This document shows, piece after piece, positions 22,715 through 33,769 of a DNA stretch of 64,000 bases (its first letter is position 1; every line of letters starts with the position of its first letter). This stretch comes from Scolanthus callimorphus (lineage: Eukaryota; Cnidaria; Anthozoa; Actiniaria; Edwardsiidae), in NCBI GenBank assembly GCA_033964015.1, contig CM066922.1, positions 1,318,856 through 1,382,855 on the forward strand, given 5' to 3'. The translations under genes were made by a program, and so were the position numbers. Below the pieces are notes generated by a model. That model did no database searches and was not told where the DNA came from. It saw nothing but the letters and a program-made list of their open reading frames with translations.

Positions 22715-25700
22715 CCTGGCCACTTTTCTTGAACGTATATTCCAGTGGCGACTTCCCAGTCATAGAAGAAAGCACCTTTCTCCTACTTCCTTGGCCTTGT
22801 CCACATTTACAGAACTATCTCCGTGAACGCCATTTATGATATTTCTCAGGTGCGGGTCGGGTGAAAAGGGATTGTGATCTTCAAGAGCGGAGAGTATTTT
22901 CACCGTGTCCTTTTTGTCACGCTCTTTTCTCGCATTTGCCATGTCCTTGTTTTGATCGCTCGAATTGTAGTTCACACCTGTGAATTCTTGCATTACACGA
23001 CTGATTTCGGCAGAAGCAGGCATCGCCAGTAACCATGTTAGCCGCTGCTGCTCCGTCATACCTCGGCCTCTGGTAACACCACCGCTCGTCTTCAAACTCC
23101 GCATTAGCACCTGTTCGATGATGAGGTCAATAGAGAGGCCTGCCCATATCTATCGCTCCTTCTGACGACATGCAGTCCAGAGACAAAACTACGAAACACT
23201 TCGGGCTGATCACGCTCAAGGTTACTCATGTACTGGAGATAGAGTCTTGCACACTTTACATACAGATTGTGTCCAGCCGCAGCGAGAAATAGTAGCATAT
23301 TGTTGAGTGCCTGCAAGTGTAGCTCCCAATTACCGATCCGCTCAGCTGTTATGAAAGTCCAAAGAATGTCTACCATCTCCATATACTGTAGCCATAATGT
23401 TGATGTACGACTGCGCTCCTTAAGCGATATTTGGGTGGCCTGTACACGCTGTCTGATAGACTCCCACAGTTTATTAGCGTTCACCTCTTCCCACGACAGT
23501 TCTGCCTGTAGAAGCTGCTCAAACAGGGAACGGGCCTCTGTCAGAAGCTCAGCACTGTTTCTGGGCACGTGATCTTGATTATCTGAAATGTTTACATAAT
23601 AATTCAAGGTTAATTAATTAGCAAAATTTAGGAAAACACCGCATTTCAGAGAGTTTAGATTATGAGCAGAAACGTTTGTTTTTTTTTATATCTACCTCTT
23701 ATTCTTTCTGCAGAATGATGGCCAGACTCGGCGCAATTACTTTCTGCATTAGTGGCGCTACTTGTGTAGTACACATTGTCGGCATCGTCTAAAAACGAGT
23801 GGTGTTTTTAGTACGGCAATTATATTGCGGAAAAGTACTAAAGTATCAACGATATATATAAGCCTATACAGCTACCTCGTGTCTCTTCTGCAGATTGATG
23901 GCCAGAATCGACGCCTATACTTTGTGCATTAGTGGCGCTACTGAAGTAAACACTGGGAGTGTCTCCTAAAAATATATGTGGTCACCGCATAGTTTGATAA
24001 ACACCAGTGAATCGGTTATGTGGAAGTGTTTTATACGTACCTGTGGTCTCTCCTGCGGACTGCTGACTAGACTCAGCGCACGAACTTTCCGCAATACCTG
24101 CCCTGCCTCCGTTGTCAGCATTAACGTTGTCTTCTGAAAGAAAGTTTTATTGACACTCATTCAGTATCGCACATCGTAGCATAAATTATGCCAAATTAAC
24201 TTAATTTTTTAATTGCTTAGTTTATTACCGTTGTTTTCCAGCTGCGGAACAGGGATCCGAAGAACTGCAGCAAAAAGGAGAGTGTTCAATGCAGCGTCAA
24301 CCAAGAGATGACCACGTACTGCACGCGCGATGGCTTTTCCGCTCAGCATATGAACAACTGCATTCGATGCGTACGCCAGCTCCAGTAGCTCTTTCAAGCC
24401 GGATTCTGCCATAATATGACCGATAGAACCAACAAAACTCATCTCGGTGTGGAATGCTCCCAGCCTAGCAATAACATTGCTAATTGCACCTCCTACAGGC
24501 TCTGTGAGGATCAAATTATACGCCTTCCACCAAAGAGGTTGGTCAAACGTAACAATTGGATATCTTATGCTGTGTTTCTGCGCGTGTTCTGCCATAAACT
24601 TGAGAATTGAGTAGATGCAGGTATTGTTGGTTGGGTCCATGTCTAACATGGGTAGGAACAAGACTGAAGACTTTCCTGGGTGGTCTTCCCTAATAATGCT
24701 AGACTGCATCAGCCCAGACCAGTTAGTGCGCGCGTCGCAGTTGAACAACATAGACATCTTCCATAGCAGGTCAATATTCATGCATGGGCCTGAAACTTCC
24801 TTGATGATACTTTTTTCATACTGTATTGTTAGAGGACGCCTTGGCTCGCATGGTTGAACAATCTCAATATGTCCCACAGCTGATATCTCACTTGGATCAA
24901 CTATGTTCCTCGGGACGCGGTTGCTGAAGATTTGCACTTCGTTGTAAGACGAACAAAAGCCGAGAGAATTCAGGGAGTCTACAAAAAACGGGATGCGAAG
25001 TTGTGGTGAAGCTGAATGGCTAGTCCTATTTGAAGTGGTGCCATGAGAGCACGAGGGCGCGTTGCCTGCATTATAGTTTGCCCGATCGACGCTAACTTCA
25101 CACGGCTTTTCCCGGCTAGAACGTTCGCGTGAAATAATCTAAGTGACTGCGGCAAAAACTCCATGTGCTTTTCCACATCTGCGTCTACTTCCGGATAGGA
25201 CGTTCCTGGACGTTCCCTTGATGTCTTGTTTGATCAGCCTTGCTGCGGTCTGGATGATCATCTGTTTTTCCTCTTCTTCGCTTCTTTTGGCGGCCTGAGA
25301 CTGATGAAACTCTTGCAGGATGGAGTCTGCCGTTCCTTCTAGAGTTACGACATTTGCTCGACCATTGATCTCAGTGATAACTATTTCGTCGCCCAAATGT
25401 TCTAACAGCTTTTCTTTCATATGGGTGTGCCCGTACGCACATAACTCTGGGTCGTCTAGATATTCATTCATCTTGGCGCGGAGGTCGCCAATAGTTAGTA
25501 AAGTTCCTCGTCGTTTTCCCTTAGGAAGTCGACTGTCGCAAGAAACGCGTCCAGCTTTTCCTTACTTTGAGGTCGACCAGTTTTCTTTTTCTTGCTTGCA
25601 GTTTCTGCTGTCGTGTAGGCCTGTGGAATCTGTTTCCCAGTGCGAAAATTAACGCTGCAACTCTGATGATACACTGCGTCTGCAGCGGGGAGGTCATGTA

Positions 25701-26153
25701 CATGTAACAATCTAGCTCGTACGCCCTCCGCCCACGTATCTCTCCTTTGGGAGCACACCTCAAGTACCGCATTTTTTGTTTCCAGCGTAGTTACCTTGAA
25801 CGCATCCCTTGGTCTCTTCTTTTTATCCTCTGCTTGGAAAACCACTTCCGTTCCACAGTAAAAGCAGTCCGTAAGAAAAGAGAAGGAACTTTCGGCACTT
25901 CGAACCAATGATCGACGATTTTGGGGGCTTGTGGGGGTGTTTTTGGTTTTCTTAGCACGCTTTATATTCTGGGCTTTGGAATACTCTCGGCGGCACTTTT
26001 TGTGGACCTGTTGCCCTGGCACTGTTACAATCGTGTCATTTCGCTCTTGACTTGCACGGTTAATCCCATCACTGCCATTTCTCCTATAGTTACAGCATCC
26101 TTGGAACCGCTTTTCCCTGGCTCGTTACATAGCACACGGATGAAATTATCCAT
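22715..26153 (-). pseudogene. 5' part of the PIN/FEN-like + CXC gene (multi-exon, degenerate)
   Basis: Candidate start ATG at 26153 (MDNFIRVLCNEPGKSGS). One long segment (26153 to about 24230) encodes a zinc-finger-like region (CFYCGTEV.., then YHQSCSVNFRTG), a basic linker, then VEKHMEFLPQSLRLFHANVL and a conserved-looking block to LENN, where a donor GTAATA follows. Frame shifts are visible at about 26030, 25490, 25190 and in a T run near 24980. Three mini-exons follow (24133-23696), then an exon from 23607 reading ELLTEARSLFEQLLQ and, after a shift near 23105, VLMRSLKTSGGVTRGRGMTE up to FKKSGQAV, where the BEL element is inserted. The gene resumes in frame at 17083. It probably belongs to a multicopy invertebrate family; function unknown. 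Confidence 0.55.
23696..24133 (-). repeat. Three tandem, frame-preserving mini-exons (93, 90, 93 nt)
   Basis: Exons at 24133-24041, 23965-23876 and 23788-23696 (minus strand) have AG acceptors (CTTTCAG, TTTTAG, TTTTTAG) and GTACGT, GTAGCT, GTAGAT donors. Their peptides are homologous: each reads (A/S)ATNA-S--A/V-SGH-SAE-TR or close to it, with SSATNAQSIGVDSGHQSAEE in the middle copy. All lengths are multiples of three, so any number can be spliced in without frame change. Intron lengths between them are also similar (75 and 87 nt), so exon plus intron was duplicated. Confidence 0.7.
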
Positions 26154-27213
26154 TCGGGGATTCCATCTACTGCTAGTACAGGAAATAAATATCAATATTG
26201 CATATTAGAGACGGCAAGGATCACAATTTGCGCAATGAATTTAAATTTCAAAGCTTTTATTTGGCCTTCATACGAGGTAAAATTTTAGGACAGAATTGCT
26301 AGATTTGTAAATAGTCATTTGTAAATATGAATAAAAACGTTGAAGTTGAAATAGCACCAATCCTTGATTCCGCACAGAATGCTCAGTAATGTTTATTGAG
26401 AATTATATTCAGCTAGCATAGTCGATCATAATAGAATAAGCTTTTATGGCTAAGGAAAGAGCAAATTTCTGTGCAGCACAAATTATTTATTGACAGGAAT
26501 GAATATTTATTTGCATAACAATGCATGGGGAAAAGAAGACTGGGAAACCTACAAAAACTCAAGAAATTAATCGCAAAGATAGCACTATTCGCTTACCTTT
26601 AAAGCGGAAATTCTGAGCTGTAAAGGATTCTATTTTCCCTTTTCGACGCTTGACTTCAATTCGACAGAGGTCAGATTTACGCGAGTGGAGAAAGTCAATA
26701 CCGCTACTGAACAAACTGTGACAAATGCGTGACGTCTCGAAAACCTAATTAGAATCATTTGTACATTTTGTCTATAAAAACTTTCATTTTTAAATTAATT
26801 CCTGAAACTTAATTGAGATTATATTGCTCTTAGAAATTGCTCTCCCATAATAGAACGGATAAATGTATTTTCAAAATTATTTTAATGTCATAATTGTATA
26901 GGGCTTTGATACAGCTAAGCGTTTACACGCTTATCGAAAGCAAACCTTTTAAAACAGTAATAATTTCACGATACCAGTTTAATTTAGAATTCTTCAAACA
27001 TTTCTAATTAGTTTGCGTGATCCACCGCCAATTTGCCGATTCAATCGACGCGAAAATCAAAGATATCAAAATTTTCTATTTGTGCAGCCTCGATTCCATG
27101 CCGCAAATTTTTGCCTGCCAACTCGACATAAACATTCCTGATTTTCATCATGTTCCGGAAAGAGGATTTCTTAGACTTTTGATATGTTATAGAGGAATGT
27201 CTTCTGGGGCTAA
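26154..27213. other. No recognised gene
   Basis: AT-rich DNA upstream of the CXC-gene start, with no exon or repeat end that I can support. Confidence 0.4.
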
Positions 27214-27272
27214 AACCGTTCTGTTGCAATTAGTGGTGGGTTGACCCTTATTTTTTCATAGATTGACTGGAC
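27214..27272 (-). repeat. Right half of the inverted pair bracketing the CXC-gene locus
   Basis: CTGTTGCAATTAGTGGTGGG then TAGATTGACTGGACTAAG, the complement of the two blocks at 14770-14816, with a 13-bp longer spacer. See the partner entry. Confidence 0.5.
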
Positions 27273-28256
27273 TAAGAGGGCCACTTTTTTACCCTTAAAA
27301 ATTACATAAGCGAAAATGTTTTTCTCTGTCACACATTTTCAGATTTTCCCTGACTTTTCAAGGTGAGTGGGAGCCCTGTTTTGTTTCTGGCTTATTAATA
27401 GTAATACCTGTATAGACATAATCACTGTCTACTTTCTCTTTTCTCTTCCTCTTTTTGGGGCTTCTCTCTTTTGGGCTTTCTCGGGTGGAGGACATGCTTG
27501 TGCCACATTTGTCTCGCAAATTTATCTGCCTCTTTTTGGTTTGCTAATTTAAAAGATAAAAATAAATAAGACTTAAGTTTATCTTAAAGATTAAAATAGC
27601 TAAGACAGTAAGCTATTATATAAGCTTACTGCTTAGTGAAATGTGTTTGCATAAACAAAGTCGAACATATTTTAGTTTAATTGACTTATTTTGAATTTAC
27701 AATTTTACTGATACTGGTCTTTTAAACACAGGAAATTCGATCAATGTTATAAAACAGTAGACTACTTCCTGTCACGGAGCCGAAGGCACTTGCATCCCGG
27801 TTGCACTTGTGACTTGAGTCTATAGAAAATTCATCGTACTCGATTTTTGGCATTAATTTTGTTTAGAAAATAACCCCTCAACGGTCTGAACGGCATGAAA
27901 GCTAAGTAACGTGTGGAAATTCTGGTAAATTTTAGGCGATCCTGGGCACACAAAATAATTAGAAAAAGAGACAATTTCGCACGATGCTTCTCGAACACAA
28001 CCAGGCGTTCCTTGAATTAGCCGGGTTAGCCTAGGCTCGATTTACAGCCGTTGTAAAAACGTGGGTTAGTTCGTGCGTGAGAGCTTTTGAGCTTTGAGCT
28101 TTACACAACACAACTCTCTGGTTTGAGTGACAGCGCGAAATCGAAGTCTGTTTGTTTTGGATAATTGCGGCCAACGTTTAGTCCTTCTATTGGCTTCCAC
28201 ACAATGAGACAGTAGTGTTTGTCTAGATAGCATTAATAAGGTGATACTTGACATAC
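27273..28256. other. No recognised gene
   Basis: T-rich, then mixed sequence with stops in all frames. No repeat boundary was found. Confidence 0.4.
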
Positions 28257-28452
28257 TATGAGTTGAAAGAATGGTCCCTTCATACATGGCTTTGTCAACT
28301 TTGTAATAGAAGCCGACTTGGGTTCCGGGCAAAACTTCTCCAAATATCGACAAGTTACATGTATCTTGTCGAAATACTTCCACTAGGTTGGAATTTTCAT
28401 GCGGTTGCTTGTTCCTGAGGAGCCACTCTACTACAATGAACTGTTTCGCCAT
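28257..28452 (-). CDS. Candidate first coding exon (MAKQFIVVEWLL..)
   Basis: ATG at 28452 opens 65 codons reading MAKQFIVVEWLLRNKQPHEN and later LPGTQVGFYYKVDKAMYEGT, ending before a consensus donor GTATGT at 28256. The alternating hydrophobic pattern resembles a small beta-rich N-terminal module. The frame continues past the donor to 28066 but loses any pattern there, supporting splicing. It could be the first exon of the exon chain at 14185-6678, with the CXC-gene locus in its intron; that link is speculation. Confidence 0.35.
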
Positions 28453-28995
28453 TTTCTAGGCCTTTCTGTCTGTTGATTAATCAATAGTTCACATACCAAA
28501 CTTTATTAAACCTTAACATTTGGCTGTTTCCTTCAATGGAATCACTCACACCATGTACAATGAAAGTTTGAATTCGATTTCTATCATTCATACGGGTAGA
28601 TAAAATTGATGAAAATAAGATTTGTGTTTGATAACTTATAGCAAGTAAGTTTGATAACCTCCTTATAACTTTGAATTCTATAAATGTTCACGTATTGATC
28701 TGCCTATTTGAACCGACTCAATAGAAATAGAATAGCCGGGCTCAGGCTGCCGCCTTACATTGCAGATTGATGCATTATATATACCCCGGTAATGATCTGG
28801 CTATACAGCAAGCCTACAACAGTGTTTTTGCTATTACAGTGGTCCTATATAGTTCATTTGAGAACAGCATTTTAAGTATTCAGTCGACTAGTTCCCTTAA
28901 CAAAAAGATTCTACATTTTGATCCGACCCAGGGTATAAAAACCGGCTCACCGCTACAGTCCGTCACTTGCCGCTAACCGAGGCTCTCGTTAGCAA

Positions 28996-29059
28996 CTAAG
29001 CCCACAACTGAAGAAGGTTTCTTGTTAAAGTTACCGAAACCGGTCTTGTAAAAGCTTAG
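28996..29059 (+). ncRNA. Type I hammerhead-like ribozyme of the Penelope-like element
   Basis: Core boxes are in order: CTGAAGA (29008-29014, fits CUGANGA), a stem-loop GGT-TT-CTT-GTTA-AAG-TT-ACC (29016-29035), GAAA (29036-29039), then CCGG and the cleavage triplet GTC ending at 29045. Stem I is strong: ACAA/TTGT, an internal loop CC/AAAA, then CTAAGC (28996-29001) pairing with GCTTAG (29054-29059). One extra A (29015) sits between the first box and stem II. Stem III is only the palindrome ACCGGT with no loop, which would favour cleavage as a dimer. Hammerheads in Penelope-like elements are an established finding; activity here is inferred. Confidence 0.7.
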
Positions 29060-29086
29060 ACAAACTGTTCTTTAAGAACAACTGAA

Positions 29087-29428
29087 ATGGCTTGCAACTT
29101 AACATCTGACGATGAACTCCTAGCAGCCGCCCTGACAGAAATGTGTTTCTCCGAGCCCACGCTGTCACCAGTCCAGTCTCCCGTAAAACGGCCAGCACCA
29201 GAAGACCCTAGTGTCCTCACAGCAGAGCCACCAGCAAAGAGACCTCGCCTGACAGAAGAACAGAAAAGCCTCCGAAACAAGCTAGCCAGTTTGCAGACAA
29301 GAAAGGCTAAAGCTACCAAATCCTTGGCTTTCCTGAAAGAGTTCGTCAAAAAGCCTACCTGCCCTATCGGCCTGCACTTCAAGCCCAGGCCCCACATCAG
29401 GCAAGACCAGTCTTTTAGGCTGAGATGA
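29087..29428 (+). CDS. Penelope-like element ORF, N-terminal part (113 aa)
   Basis: ATG at 29087, about 40 bases after the predicted ribozyme cleavage site. The product is Pro-rich, then basic and helical (PPAKRPRLTEEQKSLRNKLA), with a nuclear-localisation-like PAKRPRL, and ends at 29428, overlapping the next frame by 4 bases. Its C-terminus (LKEFVKKPTCPIGLHFKPRP) probably continued in an ancestral single protein. No enzyme motif. Confidence 0.5.
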   Translation: MACNLTSDDELLAAALTEMCFSEPTLSPVQSPVKRPAPEDPSVLTAEPPAKRPRLTEEQKSLRNKLASLQTRKAKATKSLAFLKEFVKKPTCPIGLHFKPRPHIRQDQSFRLR

Positions 29429-30006
29429 ACAAGATCTGCCGCGACGCAGAGCAGAAGCTGTTGACCCTGATGGTTCGCCAACAAGAGCAGAACATTTTAT
29501 CTGACGAGGCAAGCATCCGCTTCCTCAAAGAAAAAACTAGACTGCTCCCCAATCCTGACCACCAGAGAAAAGTCCACACCACTGCCGAGTCCGCCGCTAG
29601 CCGATCTCAGTTCAGACGAACCCGAAAACCCACCAGCAAACAGCCAGCGCAACCAGACCTAACAACGATGCAGGCCAAGTTCTCAGAGTTACAGACTCTT
29701 TTGTATAGTTTAAAAAGCTCTTGTAAAACATTTGATTTTGACAAATCGAATAAAGTAAGAGCTGAACTGTATGAATTTGTCCCTTTCTATGTCTCACCAA
29801 AACCGGCCCGCAAATCGCGCACCCTCTATAGGTCGAGCCTTCGCTCCCATAGACGCACGCTTAAGAAACACGATAAGACACCCAATTATAAACATTTCAT
29901 AATATGTCTGCTAAAGTCTTGTGAACCGATGAAATGCGTCTACTCTCCAAAGGGCTCAAATTTATCCCTACTCCACTCATACCAGCTTCTAAGAAACCTT
30001 TGTTAA
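29425..30006 (+). pseudogene. Penelope-like element ORF, linker to RT
   Basis: A 193-codon frame of charged sequence (NKICRDAEQKLLTLMVRQQE, then FRRTRKPTSKQP) reaching FDKSNKVRAELYEFVPFYVS. Near 29935 the RT-side reading moves to another frame (LSKGLKFIPTPL from 29934), so there is a shift here. Confidence 0.5.
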
Positions 30007-30826
30007 AGGATTTCGACACTTTCGCCCACACCATGCGCCTGCAATACAAATATGCTGATTCCACCTCTAGAACCCATAGGTTCTACGTTAAATCTTCATG
30101 GCGACCGCCACCACAGCCTTCTGTGGCACTTGAGACATATTTAGAACTTACTAAATCGGAATTAGCAAATGCAGTGTTTTCACCGCAGAAGGATAATATT
30201 ACCGGCGGCGAAAGAAGGCACTTAATGATCTCAAAACAGAGACATTAACATTAAAAAAGCTGATAAGGGTTCCACTACAGTCATTCTTAATACTTCTGCT
30301 AAAATTAAATAGGGCACCGACCAACTTCTCGCGAATTTCGTCCTTTGTAGTTTCAATTCTACAACCGATAGCGCAAAAACAGCCGTCTTATCTTAAAGAC
30401 ACCACGCACTTTATTAACTTTGTCGAGGATTCAATTATTCCCGATTCAGCCTTTCTTACATCGCTCGATGTTTGCTCACTTTACACCAACATTCCTCAGG
30501 ATGAGGGAATGGACGTGATTTGTCACCAGTACGAACTACACTATAAGCCCAACCTACCAATCCCTACAGAATATCTCAGGGAACTCATGGTGCTTATTCT
30601 GAAAGAGAATTCTTTCAAGTTCAACGACAAACACTACTTACAAGTGCACTGCATTGCGATGGGGACTAAAATGGCAGTTGCTTTTTCAGTCATCTTTATG
30701 GCACATATTGAAAAAAAGCTTCTCCACTACGGTCCCTTCCAACCGCTGATTTGGAAACGGTTTATTGATGATATTTTCGCAGTAGATAACATATCCCAAA
30801 AAGTTTTTGTAAAGTCAGGTTCATAG
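29934..30826 (+). pseudogene. Penelope-like reverse transcriptase fragment
   Basis: The frame from 29934 gives LSKGLKFIPTPLIPASKK and LKDFDTFAHTMRLQYKYAD, then shifts at about 30210. The next 290 bases hold recognisable RT pieces in other frames. The frame from 30509 gives the palm region with GTKMAVAFSVIFMAHIEK and FIDDIF. It breaks off after FVKSGS at 30826. At least two shifts plus 3' truncation make it inactive. Confidence 0.7.
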
Positions 30827-31100
30827 CGAAATGACGCTATGGATGCTCATCGCGGGAAATAAATTGGGCTTGCGGCCGAGTAGGTTCGCGTACAGGGTTT
30901 AGCTGAGGTATTCGAAGGTACCGTGAATTCAGATTTCAATCCAATTTTTTAAACGATTCGTGTTTGGCGAGGCGATAGGAACTGGTTCGTTGCAATTTCA
31001 TTGACCAACTTTAAGTTGAGAATATTTCATCTCAATCAGCCCCAGTTGTCATTACAGTGGTGATAGCAGAGATTGCTGTCTATATTCGGTCTGTGTCTTA

Positions 31101-31796
31101 CAGCGCGAGAAGCCCAAGTATGGCCACCCGATAATTAATTCGCATACTTTCGCCCGCGTTAGCCAATCACAAGCGGGGTTTATTACAAGCGAGCCGGGCT
31201 CAACCGCAAAACTGCTCGAGTCACGCTGAGTGTTCAATTCGTGAAATACAGCGAATCTTCCTAGGTTTTCTATTTGCTCTGAGCGGATAAGAGTTATCCA
31301 AGCTGTAATCAAATACAAAATGTCCGTTTTCTGGCGGATCAAGCACTAGAAAGACAAGTAAACAGGTGTAGTCGGAAATCAAAGCGCGCGAGAAAAGCCG
31401 TCGACTGAGTTTGTCTCTCAATCCGCTAAGGCGGAGGTCAAATTATTCGCCCGCATTTCCCATTTATACTCGGCACTAAACCTGCAACGATAATAATTTA
31501 TATAATTTAGAAATGAAGTGAGAAATTTCCTTTTCGAAAAACATATAGACCTTCTCCGAAAGAGAATAGTTTCTTGTTCGCGAATAATTTTTGTCACATG
31601 CGTGAAATTCCCGTCAAATTATAATAATTTTGAATAAACGAAAACATAAACATTATTTCCTATGCCAATTGATCAATAGATGGCCGCGAAAGCAGCCATT
31701 TATTAGCTGAGCTTAGTACAGAATCATACAAATTTTAGTTTTCAAATAGCAATTTACTTTTCAGATCCTGGGATGAGAAATAAACGCAACATTGCA
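31101..31796 (+). repeat. Left terminal inverted repeat of the mariner-like element
   Basis: Shares with 48905-49364 (inverted) the phrases GGCCACCCGATAATTAATTC, GTTAGCCAATCACA, GCCGGGCTCAA, TCGACTGAGTTTGTCTCTC, ATAATTTATATAATTTAGAAATG and AATTGCTATTTGAA in order. It contains about 195 bp at 31516-31710 that the right copy lacks. Short frames across it are repeat-borne. Confidence 0.75.
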
Positions 31797-31972
31797 GATA
31801 TGATGACCAAACAATAAACGTGTTACTTGCTAGCTAGATTCTAAGGTCATGCCATTCCTATAAAGTATCTGAATATTATAGTCTCTTGTGTTCCTTTCAC
31901 TCTTGAATTTCCAAGAGTTGAGAAATGCCACGACACATAAACACAACATAAAGAAGTGATATCCTAATTCAT

Positions 31973-32923
31973 CTAGTTGTTCATTAGAGCAGTGATATTG
32001 TTTCTATATTGTTCAACCAGAATCGGTAATCTCCAATCCTCAGCTTCGCCCCAATCTGGGATTTTCTTGCCGAGCGCACGCTCCAGTACCAACAGGTCGT
32101 TATCAAGGTATGCTCGGTTTGCGTACTTTGCGGGATTCATTTTTCGGAGGCGATCTCTCATAGCAGCAAAGAAATTTGTCGCTGCTCTCTGCCGGGCCAT
32201 CTTGAAAGTATCCAGGTCGTTCTTGGCACTACCACACTGCTTCTCTAAAGCCTTTAGTTCTACCTGTAGCTTTGCAATCTCTGACTTGAGTTCGGGATGT
32301 TTGTCTCTCACTTTGCATACACGATAATCAGTGCAGAGGCTAGCTTTGCACGCCGCTTTAGTGTGTCCAGGCTTGTGGCAAGTACTGCACAAACGACTTC
32401 TAAAAGCAGCCAAAGGATTCAGGCTCTCACGTGTTTGTTTCAGGGTTTCGATCCTCTCTTTCGCACTTGCGACTTGTACGTTGAGGACGTCCATGTTGTC
32501 TTGTAGCTCTTTCTCTCTCTTGTCTAGAGGGCGCGCACCTGTCGCTTGTTGTGCAGTATTCGGCTTGGCAGGAATATGCGGCGCTGGAAAGGCAGGCCTT
32601 ATATTCACAGGATCCAGGGAATTTACATCCAAGGGTCTGAGAACGGAAGTTGCTAGGCCTTTATTCCCGACATGAATTTTTTTCAGTTCCATTTCTAATA
32701 CACGGCGCTCTGCTAGTAGAAGCTGACATTCAGACCCGTCGAAAATATCAGAAATATCTGTCACCTTCAGATACATCAAAGAGCGAAGAGAAGTAAATCC
32801 CTTCTGTTCGAAGCGTTTGGCCTTCAGCTCAAGATTCATGTTGTCTAGAGAAATGGACCTCAGCCATTCGTAAACTTCGCTCTTGTAATAATTATTCGAG
32901 GAAGCCATGATGTTTGCATTCAC
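31973..32923 (-). CDS. SAM-like / coiled-coil / CCHC zinc-knuckle protein, 316 aa
   Basis: Complete single-exon frame from ATG 32923 (or the in-frame ATG five codons on, MASSNNYYKSEVYEWLRSIS) to TAG at 31973. Residues about 15-80 (VYEWLRSISL.., LRSLMYLKVTDISDIF, LLLAERRVLEMEL) have a SAM-domain pattern. About 135-165 and 210-245 are coiled coil. CSTCHKPGHTKAAC near 180 is a perfect C-x2-C-x4-H-x4-C knuckle. The C-terminus is basic then acidic. It lies inside the mariner-like element on the transposase strand, so it is probably an accessory protein of that element, perhaps binding nucleic acid and oligomerising through SAM. The actual role is unknown. Its intactness contrasts with the broken transposase. 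Confidence 0.6.
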   Translation of the reverse strand: MNANIMASSNNYYKSEVYEWLRSISLDNMNLELKAKRFEQKGFTSLRSLMYLKVTDISDIFDGSECQLLLAERRVLEMELKKIHVGNKGLATSVLRPLDVNSLDPVNIRPAFPAPHIPAKPNTAQQATGARPLDKREKELQDNMDVLNVQVASAKERIETLKQTRESLNPLAAFRSRLCSTCHKPGHTKAACKASLCTDYRVCKVRDKHPELKSEIAKLQVELKALEKQCGSAKNDLDTFKMARQRAATNFFAAMRDRLRKMNPAKYANRAYLDNDLLVLERALGKKIPDWGEAEDWRLPILVEQYRNNITALMNN

Positions 32924-33769
32924 TCGTCTCGAACGTGTTGTGTAGATTTCCCGCTAAAACGTAAACAAGTCACCAAGTGCAAGCTCATTGGTCATCTGAC
33001 TCGTGACGAAAGAGAGGCTGTATTTTCATATGGGTGCGGCCTAATAATTGGGAGGGGTACATTGTGAGAAAAATATTTTTCAACGAAAAGCGTGCATTAG
33101 ATTATTTTCCTACGGGAATTGTAAACAATGCATAATACCAAAAGTAGTCACATTGGGACAAGATGGTTACAGGTGTGTTTTATTGGAGTCTTTTCCTCTA
33201 ATGGTGTGTACTAGATATTCCCCTAGCCTTATGGCTGAGGTAATTTTCTGTGTAAGCATGATGTGGCTACAAATTCACACGAGCACTCGATAAGGCGAAG
33301 AATTGGAAGAGTAATGAGTGGCGCAGCGTAAACTGCTCTCGCCTCATTGGTGGATTCAGGATTTTTTTCAAAGGGGGGGTTGCAACACTAATTCGGAGTG
33401 GTTATGATCCGTGCTGAGTTTAAATAACTAAAATCTACCACTCTCATAGGGGGGGGGGATGCAACCCCACAACCCACCCCCTAGATCGAACAGTCAGGGA
33501 TTTTTCCTTCATGAGTTTATGTGTCACTTCGTCATTTGCCCTATTTCTAGCTTGATCGATCAACAAGCCTATACTATATCTAACTTGAAATTGATGGACT
33601 ATAAAGCCCACAACAGAAAATGAATATTTGCGGTATACAAAAGGATAAAACTTGATTTGATTTTGAGTCATTTCCTGCGTCTGGCCCCGCCCTTTCCCCT
33701 TTACTTGCTAATATAGCCATCGCACTTATTTGCTAAACATATCCACAAGCCCTAAAATAATTTACGCAG
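32924..33769. other. No recognised gene
   Basis: Interior of the mariner-like element between its two genes; has G runs at 33376-33384 and 33450-33461 and no supported frame. Confidence 0.4.

Larger units (their letters stand above)
28760..30830 (+). mobile_element. Penelope-like retroelement, 3'-truncated
   Basis: A 5' region with a TATA-like GGTATAAAAACC (28931) and a hammerhead-like ribozyme (28996-29059) is followed by two overlapping frames and a reverse-transcriptase fragment. The RT part has LKENSFKFNDKHYLQVH, GTKMAVAFSVIFMAHIEK and WKRFIDDIFAV, the palm motifs of Penelope-like RTs with the D-D active-site pair (IDDIF). Sequence stops resembling RT after 30826, so the RT end and the GIY-YIG endonuclease are absent. 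The left boundary is not defined. Confidence 0.8.

Noticed and set aside
29056..29484. Minus-strand 142-codon frame
   Set aside because: Antisense of the Penelope-like ORF; the ribozyme, TATA-like box and RT motifs all fix the plus strand.
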